The notes: generated by a model from the sequence alone, not told the origin. A stretch of DNA of 64,000 nt from Wurfbainia villosa (GCA_025175895.1 CM045990.1:57041704-57105703), one strand, 5' to 3'; counted from the stretch's first letter, positions 32,503 to 44,983 are shown. Numbers and translations are program-made.

Positions 32503-34505
32503 TGATAGAGCGGTTAATGAATTGTCGCAATACCGTTCCCAAATTATTTACTGAACCCCCTAACTACACTAATGCAGTATAGGACTGACTCGGGTCATCT
32601 CCCAACGAACCTAATGGCTGGACGTTTGTTTTTAAACAGAAGTAAACACTGGGGGTTTTAACAATTTTCAAAACAATTATTCAAAGCTAACCTAATGCAA
32701 GAACGATTCAACCTTGCACCGCACTGTCACTATATGATGCAATGGTCAAACAATTCTGGTAAACAAACCAACATGGAAATTAAATCTGCAGAAAGTAAAT
32801 CTAACTAATGCGCAAAAGTAAGTAATTACGCACCGCACTATCACTATACGGTACAATGATCACGAAACAAATGTGAACAATTTAACCATGTACCGCACTG
32901 TCACTATACGTCACAGTAGTCAAACAGTCACTAAAAATTACAATAAATGAAATGCAATAAACGAAAGCAATTCAACCAGACACCGCACTGTCACTATACG
33001 ACAACTGATCGAATGTAAAGGAAATCTAACCTAATAATGAAAGCACTCCAACCAGGCACCGCACTGTCACTATACGATGCACGGATTGGACAATTTTAAT
33101 AGCTAGGGTTAGTGTATCAGCAACAAGAAATTAAACTAACCTACAAATGCACGACGAACAAAATTAACAACTAAGCAATAATCAAACCTATAGAATTAAC
33201 ATTGCAAGTCAACAAACAAAAAAACATAGCAAAACAAATATCCAATTAAATGGACTGAATCAAATATAAGTAATCGGTAACCCCACGATGGCGACAATAA
33301 TCCGAACAACCCTCTCCGACGGTGAATGCGAAGCCGCCCAACCAACTGCGGCAGAAGGAAGGGGACATACGATCGAATGCGATCATGCTCCGAACTGGAT
33401 TCACCGGACGGTGAAGGGAATCTTCACCGGGCGATGGTGATGGAACTGATCCCAACCGGCTAGTGGATGACTCGTAAATGGAACGGCCTATTCCACCACG
33501 AATGGAGTGGATTCGCCGGAAAGGGAATCACCGAAATCACCGCCTCGCCGCCGGATCGATTCGCAACAGTGCATCTGTATCTGCCGTCGAGGGTCGGATG
33601 GGATTACCGCCGGATCTCGGAAGGGAGGTCGCCGGAATGGGATGCCGGACTGTCGCCATCGGACGTGGGGAAGAAGACTCTGCCGCGCGTGGAAATGGGG
33701 AAAAAAAATGCCTCGGCTCGAGTTGCTGCTGCTCGTCGCGAAATGGAAGGACCTCCTTCTGCACATCACCGCCGGCTGCCTGTGCAATCCACCGGCCGAC
33801 GCAGCGAAGAAGCCCGCCGCCGTCGCGAGGAAGAAGGCTAGCCGCAACGAAGTTCTGTCGAGCTCCTTCTGCCGATTCTGCCGATTCGATGAGGTAAGGT
33901 TTAATTAAATAAAATTTGTGAACCGTCCGATCATTTCGCCCACTCAATCTCAGCCATTCCTTAGATCTAGGGCTTGATTAATCGATTAAATAGGCTTTAT
34001 TTGGCTGCTCAATCCAACGGCTGAAATCAGTCTGATTTGAAATGGACGGATCTAATCCGTCTGAAGGTATAATCACGATCCAACGGTCGGGTGAAGCGGA
34101 CAAGGCGTATAGATCTTAATGTGCGGGCGGATCGCTCCGGATCCGGATGGATGGCTCAGAATCAATCGCTTTCCTCGGACGGTCCATAATGCTCAGATCT
34201 GAACCCTTGATTTAATTTGTCGTCTGATCTGGATGAAGGGCTCAGATTAAATAATCTTGAAATGTCCATTATGACCCAGATGAAGCCATATTCGATCCAA
34301 CTTGAGTCTAGTCCAGTGGCTCATCTCGATCTCCTACAAACAAAGATAAAATTTACATATAAGTCCAAAAATTAGGAGAATTTACAATAAGGTCCAAAAA
34401 TATATCCAACTCATAAAACATGTAAATAACCAATAATAAATCACTCGAGAGGATAAAAACAGTGATGTTAAGGACCAAAATAATACGACAAAATGGCAGT
34501 TATCA
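32503..34505 (-). repeat. 3' LTR of TAT
   Basis: Pairs with 37619-39525 and is longer because the other copy has small deletions. It holds five copies of CACCGCACTGTCACTATACG and a GC-rich block (33460-33900) with overlapping open frames on both strands. The same block in the other LTR (38560-38990) has different indels and different frames, so there is no conserved protein. Confidence 0.93.
32717..33076. repeat. Five spaced CACCGCACTGTCACTATACG repeats
   Basis: Copies start at 32717, 32831, 32891, 32981 and 33057, spaced 114, 60, 90 and 76 bp, with at most two differences each. The second TAT LTR has the same five positions (37820-38180), but the first and fourth are damaged. Confidence 0.92.
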
Positions 34506-36010
34506 CTTCCCCCTCACTTATTTTTGCGCATCCCGAGCAATAATGAAAATAAAGAAACACTGACACCCTAACTCATTCCCCTAGCAATACCTAGATCAAT
34601 AATTCAGAGACTGAAAAAATAAGTTACTTAGGATCACCAAATTCATCAGGATCTAGGGTATTCAAAAGATCCGACTCCTACAACAATCAACATGTATGAT
34701 GATTTACAGTCAAATCAAATAGACTAAGCCTGATACAAAACCTCCCAAAATGGATATATGCACTGATGCTCACATAATAACGTAGGAGTGGGGCGCCCTC
34801 AAAACAACATGCAATTTTGTACTACCATATGCTTGCTTATCATCTACTTCTCTACTGCTATCAATACATCTCATACATGAATCAAAAGGATTTATCAAGA
34901 ATCAGAATAAGATCAAAAGTAGAGTGCAGATAAAGTATGCAAAGAGAAGTACAAGACAAAGGTACAAATGAATAGGGAACAAGAGAAGAATTGGAGAAAT
35001 AAACCTGATGAGTTGCTCTGTGAAATGCTCAGTAACCAGCAATATGGAAAGAGGCTAGGACAATTGGAAACTTTAGAATTGATTCAGGCTCAAATGGCTC
35101 TATCCAATACATTGCAATTCCATTTGCCTGCATTACAATTGCACCTTTTTTTTTCTTCTTTTTTTTTCCATTTTTCTTTTTTTTCAACAAAAGAAACATT
35201 GATGGCGCCTTTTTATTCCTTTTTCTTTTTTTTTTGCGCAGAAAATCAAGTACTAACAGACAAATATATCTCAGGACCAATGACCTCTGAAAACTATTTC
35301 TTCCATATTATGTTTCCAACAAAAATAATATAGCTTCTCCCCCACACTTAAAAATTTTGTCCGTCTCGGACAATACAACCCATCAAACTATTCCTCCAAT
35401 ATGGAAAACAATAGATATGAAAAAGATAATCCACAAAGATACAAAGACAATGGATAGCAAATGAAGAGATATGACAAGTAAGACATGGAAGATGGAAGTA
35501 TCAAGTGGATTAGACAATCAAACCAAGTAAGGAAAAGAGTCAAAGAATGAAATCCTTCATCATATTCATGCAAGTAAATGTTACTGCAGTTTTGAAAAGA
35601 CTCAAAGCAAGTTCTAGAGTAACAAGAATCACATGTGTTATCACACAAAAGTGGGTAGATGATAAGAATGGCTTGTAACCTCACTAGGTGAATAAACATC
35701 AAGCTTAGACTATCAATAAAAAGTTCATCATCATAACAAGTGACTGCATGCAAGTGAAGTCTCCTATCATACACAAAAATCCATAATTTGATGATCAAAC
35801 TTAACTAATTTTACCACATCCTGAAATGATACTAAGGCATGCATAGAGAATATTATTTGACTCAACAATGCATAAACAAACCTAGGTAAATAGGCAAACA
35901 AACACACAACCCATACAATTTATTCTGAACATGAAAGGAAGAAAATAAATGCAGTAAATAAATGAACACACTCCCCTTTCAAGTCGGAGAAGAAGCATCA
36001 TCATGTCTGG
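34506..36010 (-). other. 3' non-coding interior of TAT
   Basis: Starts with the purine tract and has no readable protein. It contains poly-T/poly-A low-complexity runs (35144-35240) and a second tract, minus AAGTGTGGGGGAGAAG at 35333-35348, about 830 bases from the first. Small frames here follow the low-complexity runs. Confidence 0.7.
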
Positions 36011-37065
36011 CCCCACCGTAATCTCTAGTATAGACTTGATCTCTCTGTTCGACACTTCATGAGTCTGTTGCAAAAGTGAGACCCTTGATCGCTAATGATC
36101 GCCCTGGGAACTCAAAATCTGCAAAATATGTGAGACCTAACAAAATCTACAACTAGAGAATCATCAGTCATAGTGGGGATGACCTCCACCCATTTAGGAA
36201 CATAATCATATGCCAAAAGAATATATGAGAATCCAAAAGATACAGGAATCGGACCCAAAATCAATACCCTAAATATCGAAAATCTCACAGAATAACAAAA
36301 GTTGTTGAGGCATTTCATTTATACATCCTATGTTCCCTGTTCGTTGACATCGCTCACAAGACTTGTAGAATTCAGAGACATCATGAAATAAGGTGGGTCA
36401 ATACAAATCAAACTCTAAAACTTTCCTAGCAGTTCTTTGGGGTCCAAAATACCCCCCACAAGCCAAAGAATAACAAAAAGTAAATACATATGGAATGAAA
36501 CTCATAATCAAGTGCACATCATCTAATAATCTGATAATTACAAAATTTTCAATGATAAAGATCATCCCATACATAATACTCGGCATCACTTTTCAATTTC
36601 TGGACTTGTGCATGAGTAAAATGTGAAGGTACAACACGGCAACTAAATAAATAGCAAGATCTGCATACCATGGTGTCTTACCCTACAGGTGAAAAAGTTG
36701 CTCATCTGGAAAAGAATCTGCTATGGGGGTGGGCTCGATCTCTATCGCAATCCTGTCAAACTGAAATACCACCTCCTTCTGCAACAATTTGGTCAAGGGT
36801 AGGGCAATCTGATCAAGTCTCGATAAAATGTCAGAGAAACACTCGCATGACCTAGAAAAGCACAAACTTCCCACACAGAAGCGGGGTGAGATAAAGAATA
36901 TATAGCATGAATTTTAGCAGGATCTACTTCAATACCATACACAGAGATGATAATATAACCTAAGATTATCCCATGCTCGACCATGAATTGACATTTCTCA
37001 CAAACATCTGATGGAAGTGATCCTTGGGGCATCGCCTGAAGAGCGCTAGTCCCTACACAATCCAT
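36010..37065 (-). pseudogene. Pol remnant of TAT: RT end, RNase H, integrase
   Basis: The minus-strand reading gives the reverse transcriptase end (EKCQFMVEHGIILGYIIISV, GIEVDPAKIHAIYSL, VCAFLGHASVSLTFYRDLIR) and a collapsed thumb/RNase H segment (PLTKLLQKEVVFQFD, then PDEQLFHL). The integrase zinc region (FCYSLACGGYFGPQRTARKV, 36420-36480) and catalytic region (GPIPVSFGFSYILLAYDYVP, VVDFVRSHIFCRF, then IISDQGSHFCN near 36070-36110) follow. This is the Athila/Tat form of gypsy pol. Several frames, stops and deletions, including most of RNase H, make it inactive. Upstream RT fingers and palm are absent. Confidence 0.87.
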
Positions 37066-37593
37066 ATCCCTGTCTACATAAAGAGGCCTGAGATAGGTCC
37101 TAACAACAAATCATTATCAACATCAGAATCAACAGAATCAATAAAATCATAACAAAATATAGAAGGTGCAGAGATATCCAAATGAAAAATAGACTAAGAA
37201 ATAAAATTCATGCAATCCAACTCGTCAGCTATAACCACGCTAAGAATAGAATGATCTTCCATCAGGTACCTCATAGCGTCCAAAATACTGAACCGAACTA
37301 CAGTATCTCCTACCTCCATAGAAAGAGTACAACTTCTCGTGAAACAAAACCTCGGCATACTTGGGAATCTGCTTCCCTAGCCTTTTCTTCAACAACCCCC
37401 TTCCTAGGCTGGGCCTCTGAGGGAAGAGAAAAACTGCTGCAAAAACTCAAGTAGATTATCACCTGAAGACCTAGTTATCAACACAAACAAATACACTGAG
37501 AAACGAATATAAATGATAAGAAAGACAATAATAACAAAAGAAAAAGAAAACAAACAAACAAACTACAGTTTAAAGACAAACGAACCCATTAGA
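37066..37593 (-). other. 5' interior of TAT, no gene
   Basis: About 530 bases between the RT remnant and the primer site, where gag, protease and the N-terminal RT would lie. Only A-rich sequence with short meaningless frames remains, so these genes have been deleted. Confidence 0.7.
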
Positions 37594-37616
37594 GTTCCCC
37601 GGCAACGGCGCCAAAA
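37594..37616 (-). other. Primer-binding site of TAT
   Basis: The minus strand reads TTTTGGCGCCGTTGCCGGGG..., the signature primer site of the Athila/Tat gypsy clade, two bases from the LTR at 37619. Confidence 0.92.
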
Positions 37617-37618
37617 TT

Positions 37619-39525
37619 TGATAGAGCGGTTAATGAATTGTCGCAATACCGTTCCCAAATTATTTACCGAACCCCCTAACTACACTAATGCAGTATAGGA
37701 CTGACTCGGGTCATCTCCCAACGAACCTAATGGCTGGACGTTTGTTTTTAAATAGAAGTAACACTCAATTTTCAAAACAATTATTCAAAGCTAACCTAAT
37801 GCAAGAATGATTCAACCTTGCACCGCTACTATACGATGCAATGGTCAAACAATTCTGGTAAACAAACCAACATGGAAATTAAATCTGCAGAAAGTAAATC
37901 TAACTAATGCGCAAAAGTAAGTAATCACGCACCGCACTGTCACTATACGGTACAATGATCACGAAACAAATGTGAACAATTTAACCATGTACCGCACTGT
38001 CACTATACGGCACAGTAGTCAAACAGTCACTAAAAATTACAATAAATGAAATGCAATAAACGAAAGCAATTCAACCGGACTGTCACTGCACTATACTAAG
38101 AATCGATCGAATGTAAAGGAAATCTAACCTAATAATGAAAGCACTCCAACCAGGCACCGCACTGTCACTATACGATGCACGGATTGGACAATTTTAATAG
38201 CTAGGGTTAGTGTATCAGCAACAAGAAATTAAACTAACCTACAAATGCACGACGAACAAAATTAACAACTAAGCAATAATCAAACCTATAGAATTAACAT
38301 TGCAAGTCAACAAACAAAAAAACATAGCAAAACAAATATCCAATTAAATGGACTGAATCAAATATAAGTAATCGGTAACCCCACAATGGTGACAATAATC
38401 CGAACAACCCTCTCCGACGGTGAATGCAGTCACAACCGGCAGAGAAGGACGGACATACGATCGAATCACGATCACGCTCCTAACTGGATTCACCGACGAT
38501 GAAGGGAATCTTCACCGGCGATGGTGATGGAACTGCCCAACCGCAAGACTAGTGGATGACTCCGTGAAATGGATTCCAAACCACCGGAATGGAGTGGATT
38601 CGCGAGAAAGGAATCACCGGAATCCGCCCTCGCTTTGGATCACCGCAAACAGATTCAGATCTGTCTGCCGTCGAGGGGATGGGATTACCACCGAATCTCG
38701 GAAGGGAGGTCGCCGGAATGGGATGCCGGACTGTCGCCGCCGGACGTGGGGAAGAAGACTCTGCCGCGCGTGGAAATGGGGAAAAAAAATGCCTCGGCTC
38801 GAGTTGCTTCTACTCGTCGCGAAATGGAAGGACCTCCTTCTGTGCGTCGCCGCCGGCTGCCTGTGCAATTCCGCCGCGGCCGACGGCCTGGAAGAAGCGC
38901 ACGGCCGCTCACGAGGAAGAAGACCAAATGAAATTTGTGAACCGTCCGATCATTTCGCCCACTCAATCTCAGCCGTTCCTTAGATCTAGGGCTTGATTAA
39001 TCGATTAAATAGGCTTCATTTGGCTGCTCAATCCAACGGCTGAAATCAATCTGATTTGAAATGAACGGATCTAATCCGTCTGAAGGTATAATCACGATCC
39101 AACGGTCTGGATGAACGGAAAAGATGTATAGATCTTAATGTACGGGCCGGATCACTCCAGATCCAGATGGATGGCTCAGAATCAATCACTTTCCTCGGAC
39201 GGTCCATAATGCTCAGATCTGAACCCTTGATTTAATTTGTCTTTTGATCTGGATGAAGGGCTCAGATTAAATAATCTTGAAATGTCCATTATGACCCAGA
39301 TGAAGCCATATTCGATCCAACTTGAGTCTAGTCCAGTGGCTCATCTCGATCTCCTACAAACAAAGATAAAATTTACATATAAGTCCAAAAATTAGGAGAA
39401 TTTACAATAAGGTCCAAAAATATATCCAACTCATAAAACATGTAAATAACCAATAATAAATCACTCGAGAGGATAAAAACAGTGATGTTAAGGACCAAAA
39501 TAATACAACAAAATGGCAGTTATCA
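37619..39525 (-). repeat. 5' LTR of TAT
   Basis: 1,907 bp. It differs from 32503-34505 by several short deletions (for example near 37770, 38430 and 38900) and substitutions. The last 500 bases are almost identical in the two copies. Confidence 0.93.
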
Positions 39526-39539
39526 GTGTCACACGGAGG
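39526..39539 (-). repeat. ATH 3' LTR, 14 bp bridge between two insertions
   Basis: GTGTCACACGGAGG: the right-hand GTGTC duplication of TAT followed by ACAC and the left-hand GGAGG duplication of the solo LTR. The intact LTR reads GTGTCACATGGAGG at the same place (47967-47980). Confidence 0.93.
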
Positions 39540-41347
39540 TGTTAGTGAAAGCCCTAGAGCCAATCATGTGATGATTGTTGTATGGACTTTATTGTATCAT
39601 ATTCCTATTTATAAAGGCATGGTTATTATATTTACTTGTATTGGTGTCAAATAACTAAATATAATAACGTCCTTGAGTAGAGGGTTCTTATCTATATCAA
39701 TCGATTGGTTGAATCGATAATGAGATGTTATAGAGAACACTACTCTTAATCATTCCTAGTCAAGTATTAACATTTAGGGACAATGTTAATTCATAGAGAC
39801 TAGCATGTAGGTCAACACAATGACTTGATCTCACAAGTCATGGATATTAGATATCAAGTTGACACATGGGTATGCTTTGGAGAATGTATACTGAATGACC
39901 AGCCATGAGAAAGTATCATGGATCATTATATGAGTGTCATATACTTTCTCATGTGACTATTAGTATGACTATTAGTTCTTGGACCTGAAGTCACCATGGT
40001 TCTCTACATAAGGAGTTCCATACTTTGGCTTCATCAAACGTCACCCGTAAATGGGTGGACTATAAAGGCGATTACTGGTATGTAACAAATTATGCGGAGG
40101 GATGTGAGTGATGTAGATGAGATCTATCCCTCCTAAATGATGGGAGTGACATCGTTATTCTTGATAGAGTGAGACCACAAAGTGCATGGCCATGTCCAAA
40201 TGAGTCAATATGAGATATTGAGCTCATTTGATTAGAGTGAGTCTACTTCGAGTTCAAGATATAGATTGTACCGAGGATGACATGGTCTATGCCTTAATTG
40301 GTCAATCTAGATGTCAAGGATAGAGGGACATTGTCACATATTGTGAGAGTCACAATTAGTAGTCACAAAGGTGATGTTGGAGCTCAACATTCTTTTAACT
40401 TGGGTAGCAATGATGTGTTGCTAGATACCGCTCATTTCTTATGTTCCTAAATCGGTTTAGGAGTATTGCCAACGTTACAAGAACCTATAGGGTCACACAC
40501 AAAGGGCAATTAGATAGAGATTAGGTTCATATGATGAACCATGAGGATTAGGTTCATGGGATGAACCAAATTGGATTAAGAGTAATCCAAATTAGACTAA
40601 TTGAGTTAGACTCAATTTGATTCAAGTGTTGAATGAGTCTAATTTAGATTTGATTCATTGAGTCAATTTAAATTAATGAATAGAGATTCATTAAATCAAA
40701 TTGACTTGAATCAAGTGGTTAGATTTGATCAACCATGGGAGATAATAGGTCAAGTTTGACTTGACTTGAGAGGGAAGATGAATGGTCAATTTTGACTTGA
40801 CCAATTGCCATGTCATGGTGACTTGGCATGGGGGCCAGCCAATTATGATGTTCCACATCATGGACTTATCATGTGGTGCCACCTCATGAGGAAGACCAAG
40901 ATCCATTGGCTCTTAGAGTTACATGCATGCATGTAACCCCCCAACTTGAAGTGGTCAGCCACTTTTATTCATTGTGTGAAGTTATTTTGTGATTAACTTC
41001 ATTTTCTTCCTTGCTCCTCTCAAACTCTCTCCCATTCCTCATCTTGCCGAGACTACCAAGCAATGCTAGCACACTCTAGGTTTTTTTCTCCACCATTTTT
41101 CCATGTGGATACCAATAGAGGAGTGTACACTTAACACTCTTGAGTTCCGGCAAGCCATTTGGACGAGCGGGATAAGCGAAGGGCGTTGCATCGAGGGTAA
41201 CGCTCTCATCATGTAGATCTAGGGTAGATCTAGGTTTCCATAACACATACATGAATTTCTTTTGTTATACTTTGCACGGATCCGTGGCTAGGCTTCCGAG
41301 GTTTCAGCAACGCAAAAAGCGATTTTTGCGGCTCAGAAAGTCCAACA
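39540..41347 (+). mobile_element. Solo LTR, Angela family (ANG-B type)
   Basis: 1,808 bp, TGTTAGTGAAAGCCC...AAGTCCAACA, flanked by GGAGG (39535-39539 and 41348-41352). It matches ANG-B LTRs (4497-6318, 11721-13543) in opposite orientation over its whole length. No interior sequence remains, so the element was removed by recombination between its LTRs. The frames inside have no meaning. Confidence 0.95.
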
Positions 41348-42478
41348 GGAGGAAGAAAGGAGCGTGGCGAGATCTTTAAAAGAGATTCTAGGACTTCGGT
41401 TTCGCTTGTGTGTCGCAAAACATGATGTCAACTGGGCGTTGTCTAAACGTCTAGGTATGGTTTTGTGAAAGGAAGATCATACACTCTCCCAATGAGCCAT
41501 CGCATCTACCGGGAGCTATCTTTGCCTTACAAGGATGGGATAGACGATACGAGGATGTCAAATTAATCCCTGCGATGAACCGTTTCTGGTTCCATCGCAT
41601 CCTTCTACCCACAGTTACAGGAGATCAGGTTTACCCCCAGGTTCTTTGTATAAAATCCTCTAAATCATAGATACAAGGGTTGTCACCCCTCGTATCGCCT
41701 AAGCACAGCAGGTAGAAAACCAAATACGCATAGATATGGGTATAAACAATTGCCAATTGCAAATTCAAACTCAAAAATAGAATTTAATTTGAACAAACAT
41801 GTCATGCGCACACAAGCTACTCCCTAATCCTAGAATCGAAGGAACTACTCCATATATAAAAGAGGAGAATCACAAGGCATGTACATGTTCGAATATATCA
41901 AAAATAAAATGCAAGAATAAGAAATTACAATGCCTATGTGTCCTTCTCTCCAGCATTGAAGTGCAGAACGTGGACCTCCGGCGACATTCTTCCTCCCCGT
42001 TGTGAGTTTCCGAAGCTTTTTAGGGCCTCGGTGTGCCGTCCCAGCCATCGTGCCTCCTCCCTAGGGTTTGGGCAGAGCCATCCTTATATAGACATCACAT
42101 TGCATCGCTGCGAAATCCAGAAAAAACCCTAGTCGCGTCAATCTGCTGGGCCGCCACACGGCCGTGTGTTTCCACATGGCCAGGTCGTGTGCGGCCCTTG
42201 GGTGGCTGATCTCGCCCATTGGACACAGCCGTGTGTAGCCACACACCTTGGTCGTGTCCCATTTTGCGTTTAGCTACAAAATGGCCTTCTTTTGCTCTGA
42301 AATTGTGCCTTTTCCCCCAAAATGCTATCCTGCATGCAAAAGTACAAAGAGCAGACCTCCAAACCAGAAAATAGGAAATGCGTGCAAAACAGAGTGACAT
42401 ATGCATGAAACCAACATAAAATGTAATGAGATGTGAGCGAAAACTACTCCTAAAATCCTATATGTTTCGCTCACATCA
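41348..42478 (-). repeat. ATH 3' LTR, inner part
   Basis: Continues the ATH LTR to its minus-strand start TGATGTGAGCGAAAC at 42478, next to the purine tract. It matches 47976-49086 with scattered differences. It contains a TATATAAGG box (42082-42090, minus) and GGCCGTGTG motifs. The short frames (41845-42048, 42095-42406) are longer and different in the other LTR (48470-48955). Confidence 0.93.
42082..42090 (-). promoter_or_regulatory. TATA-box candidate in ATH 3' LTR
   Basis: The minus strand reads TATATAAGG, also present at 48707-48715 in the 5' LTR. Conservation and position support an LTR promoter. Confidence 0.6.
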
Positions 42479-43586
42479 CTTCCCCCAGACTTAAATCTTT
42501 ACTTGTCCTCAAGCAAACCTCAGTGTCATGAAATTTTAAAATGATATTGTTCCATACTTAGCATGTTAACTAAATTTATCAAGTGGTATTTGCAATCAAA
42601 GCAAAATAAATATGTTCTAGAAATTCACTAAGTTAGTTCCTCGTGCTCGTGCTAAGCGAATCATTCTTAGGGGATACCCATTCCATGGTGAGTTAAGTCA
42701 TCATCCTATAGCTTTCTTAAGGTCTCCGGCTCTTAGGCACTTACCTGCCCAAAGCGAGGGTCATTCCCTAGATCTAGCACAAAGTCTCAAAGGCGTGCTC
42801 GGTATTGAGAGAAATTGGTAGGTGTTTCCCCAGTAACGTAACTCAGTCTCAAAGGGGCACCTAGCCATTTCCACCCACGATAACTATTTTTTTATCCCTC
42901 ATAATCTCTCTCTTCTTTTTTTTCTCTTTTATTTCTCTTTTCTTTTTCTTTCTCTCTTTTATTTTTCGGCTCACTGGGATTTTGATTTTTCCGAATGGGC
43001 TTACACAATCCAAGCATCTCCAGTAACTAAAATGCTAGTCCTAGGGCCACCTGTGGATTCCAAAGTACTAGACTACTGAGATGAATTATAACTAGGTATG
43101 TACTAGATTCTCCCTTTCAGAGTGTTCGACATGTGTAGGTGTGGAAATAAAAGCTAACCAGTGTAAGTCTAGAACATTCATTAGAGCAAATAAAATAAAA
43201 TGTCATGAGATAAATGAAGTTACACTACTCATGGAAACAACTCATGAAGAAGACTTTTTTAAAAATACTACTGAGGTAGCTTTACATATAACAAAAACTA
43301 AGTGCTGAAAGAAACTCAACAGCCTATGCATGAATAAATGAATGCTAATGCTAATGAAAATACCAAGAAAGTAACTACTACTAGAAATAAAATAAAATTT
43401 GGGGACCCACCCCCCCCCCAGACTTAAATGAAAGTATACCTCTAGTATGGTGGACGAAGTGAAAAATCTGTAAGTCTCAGTATCTCGGGATCCAGACAGA
43501 ACCTGCTGCTGAGCCACTGATGCCACATGTACATGTGGTCGATCTGGGAGCTGGTGGATACAGTGGCTGCTCGGTGCTCCTCCTCC
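42479..43586 (-). other. 3' non-coding interior of ATH with two purine tracts
   Basis: The primary tract (minus TTTAAGTCTGGGGGAAG) abuts the LTR at 42478. A second copy with an extended G run (minus TTTAAGTCTGGGGGGGGGG) is at 43410-43427. Between them lies AT-rich sequence with a TTTTCTTT low-complexity stretch (42905-42965) and no gene. Confidence 0.75.
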
Positions 43587-44983
43587 CTAGTCCACTATGT
43601 CGCTCGGCATGCATGTGCTATCGCATCTCCTGGCGATAGGCGGCCTCATCCTAACGACGAGTAGCCTCCTCCTGGAAGTAGATGCGGGCTTCATCGTAGA
43701 ACTCCTCAGCCTACTAGAAGTGCTCCCGGAAACCCTGGAACTCCGCCTGTGTGTAGGTGCTCTACTCCTCCCATCGCTGCCTCTGCGTCTGCTGCTCGAC
43801 ATATATGTCGTCGAGGCACGATCGAAACTCCGAGAAGCCATAGGCCGATGTACCTGCATCCTGCTCAAAAGTTGAAAAAGGTGGTGGTGCAGGTGCAGGC
43901 TCATGTCGGCGTGTACTAGGTGGGCTCCTATGCATGTGTGGACTGGAGGGAGAGTGATGTAAAGGGGGAGAGATGTGTGTCGATGTGGGTGGTCCCTCAT
44001 GTGGAGGGGACTCCACTATCAGGTCCAAATGTCAGTTGGCGCATGTAGTGATGGTGGTACGATCAGGGTCGGGGAGTCTAAGGGCAGTCAGGTTTCTCCT
44101 TACAAAGCATAAGGAGTGTTCCTCTCTTATAATCATTTTCATCGCCATGCACACTCCTAGGTCAATTCTAGGGCTCCCCTCTATACTCTCTAATGCAGTG
44201 TAATCATACCCTGTCCTATGACAAATGTGGGTAAGTAGGCCCCCCACATTAATCTCTCCTCATGCCGCTTTGCCCATCTTCACTAAGTGTCTGATGAAGT
44301 GGGACCCTACATCGATGCTACTCCTTTCTTGTAGCATGTCCCAGAGGCAAAGCAGCTTGCTAGCTCTTACTACACCATCACTCTCCCCATGACCAAATAT
44401 AGTACTGGCCATGATGCAGTGGAGGTATCGGAAGATGGAGTTTTGGAGGCATGACGCTTTAGCCCTAGAAAGGGCATAAGCATGTTCCCCCATCAACTCG
44501 GTCCAAAATATCTGAGAGTTAAACCTCATAGGGGTTCTTCTCTCTCCCCCACTCGGCAAGCCAAAGGATGAATTCCATTGGTGAAGGGTTCATTCATGCT
44601 CAATGTTAAAATTCCTAAAAGTTATCCTACCCTCTTCGCTCTCTACCTGTTAAAATTTTTGCCTCTGAGGAACTCAAAAATTCTAGAACTATCCTAGGGT
44701 AGGTTGGGTGTCTTATTCCCATCATCTCTTCCCACCCCATTTTTGCAAATAGGGCTTGAATGTCACCCAACAACCCTAAAGACTCTAGCAAATCTTCATC
44801 TAGGTACCTAGTAGCAATGAGTTTACGAGTAGAAAGAATATTATATCTATCTCTATGTTCATTATTGCGAAAAAGAAGGGTTGGTAGGGCGTTACCCTCC
44901 TCCGGAGCTTGAGGGGCGTCGGTTCTCCTTGCTCGTTGCTCCGAAGCACCGGATCGAGGCGCCACCTGCTTGGTCCTCCTCAT
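43587..44983 (-). pseudogene. Second ORF of ATH, Athila ORF1/plant transposon protein-like
   Basis: Starts at the ATG at 44983. The first frame reads RNNEHRDRYNILSTRKLIAT, RYLDEDLLESLGLLGDIQAL, FAKMGWEEMMGIRHPTY and LEFLSS. This resembles the plant 'putative transposon protein'/Athila-ORF family, whose role is unknown. Further frames continue it: MGEHAYALSRAKASCLQNSI and YLHCIMASTIFGHGE (44260-44559); GGLLTHICHRTGYDYTAL (44032-44247); then a Pro/His/Ser-rich linker and a Glu/Arg-rich tail with QTQRQRWEE. At least four stops or shifts break it. In Athila elements such an ORF follows pol; here pol is missing between it and protease. Similarity is judged by eye. Confidence 0.7.

Larger units (their letters stand above)
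32503..39525 (-). mobile_element. Tat/Athila-type gypsy TAT, internally deleted
   Basis: 7.0 kb, TSD GTGTC (32498-32502 and 39526-39530). LTRs are 32503-34505 (2,003 bp) and 37619-39525 (1,907 bp), both starting TGATAGAGCGG and ending GGCAGTTATCA on the plus strand. The primer site TTTTGGCGCCGTTGCCGGGG is at 37594-37616 and the purine tract GTGAGGGGGAAG just right of 34505, giving minus orientation. The interior is only 3.1 kb and keeps a diverged stretch of pol (about 36010-37065) but no recognisable gag or protease. It is nested in the 3' LTR of ATH. Confidence 0.93.

Noticed and set aside
33460..33910. Several overlapping 119-139 codon frames on both strands
   Set aside because: They lie in the GC-rich part of a TAT LTR. 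The homologous block at 38560-38990 has different frames because of indels, so no protein is conserved.
35029..35333. Phe-rich/Lys-rich frames
   Set aside because: They follow poly-T/poly-A runs, so this is low-complexity translation.
43597..43875. Leu-rich 92-codon plus-strand frame resembling a membrane or LRR segment
   Set aside because: Exact antisense of the Glu/Arg-rich tail of the ATH second ORF, which has family support on the minus strand.
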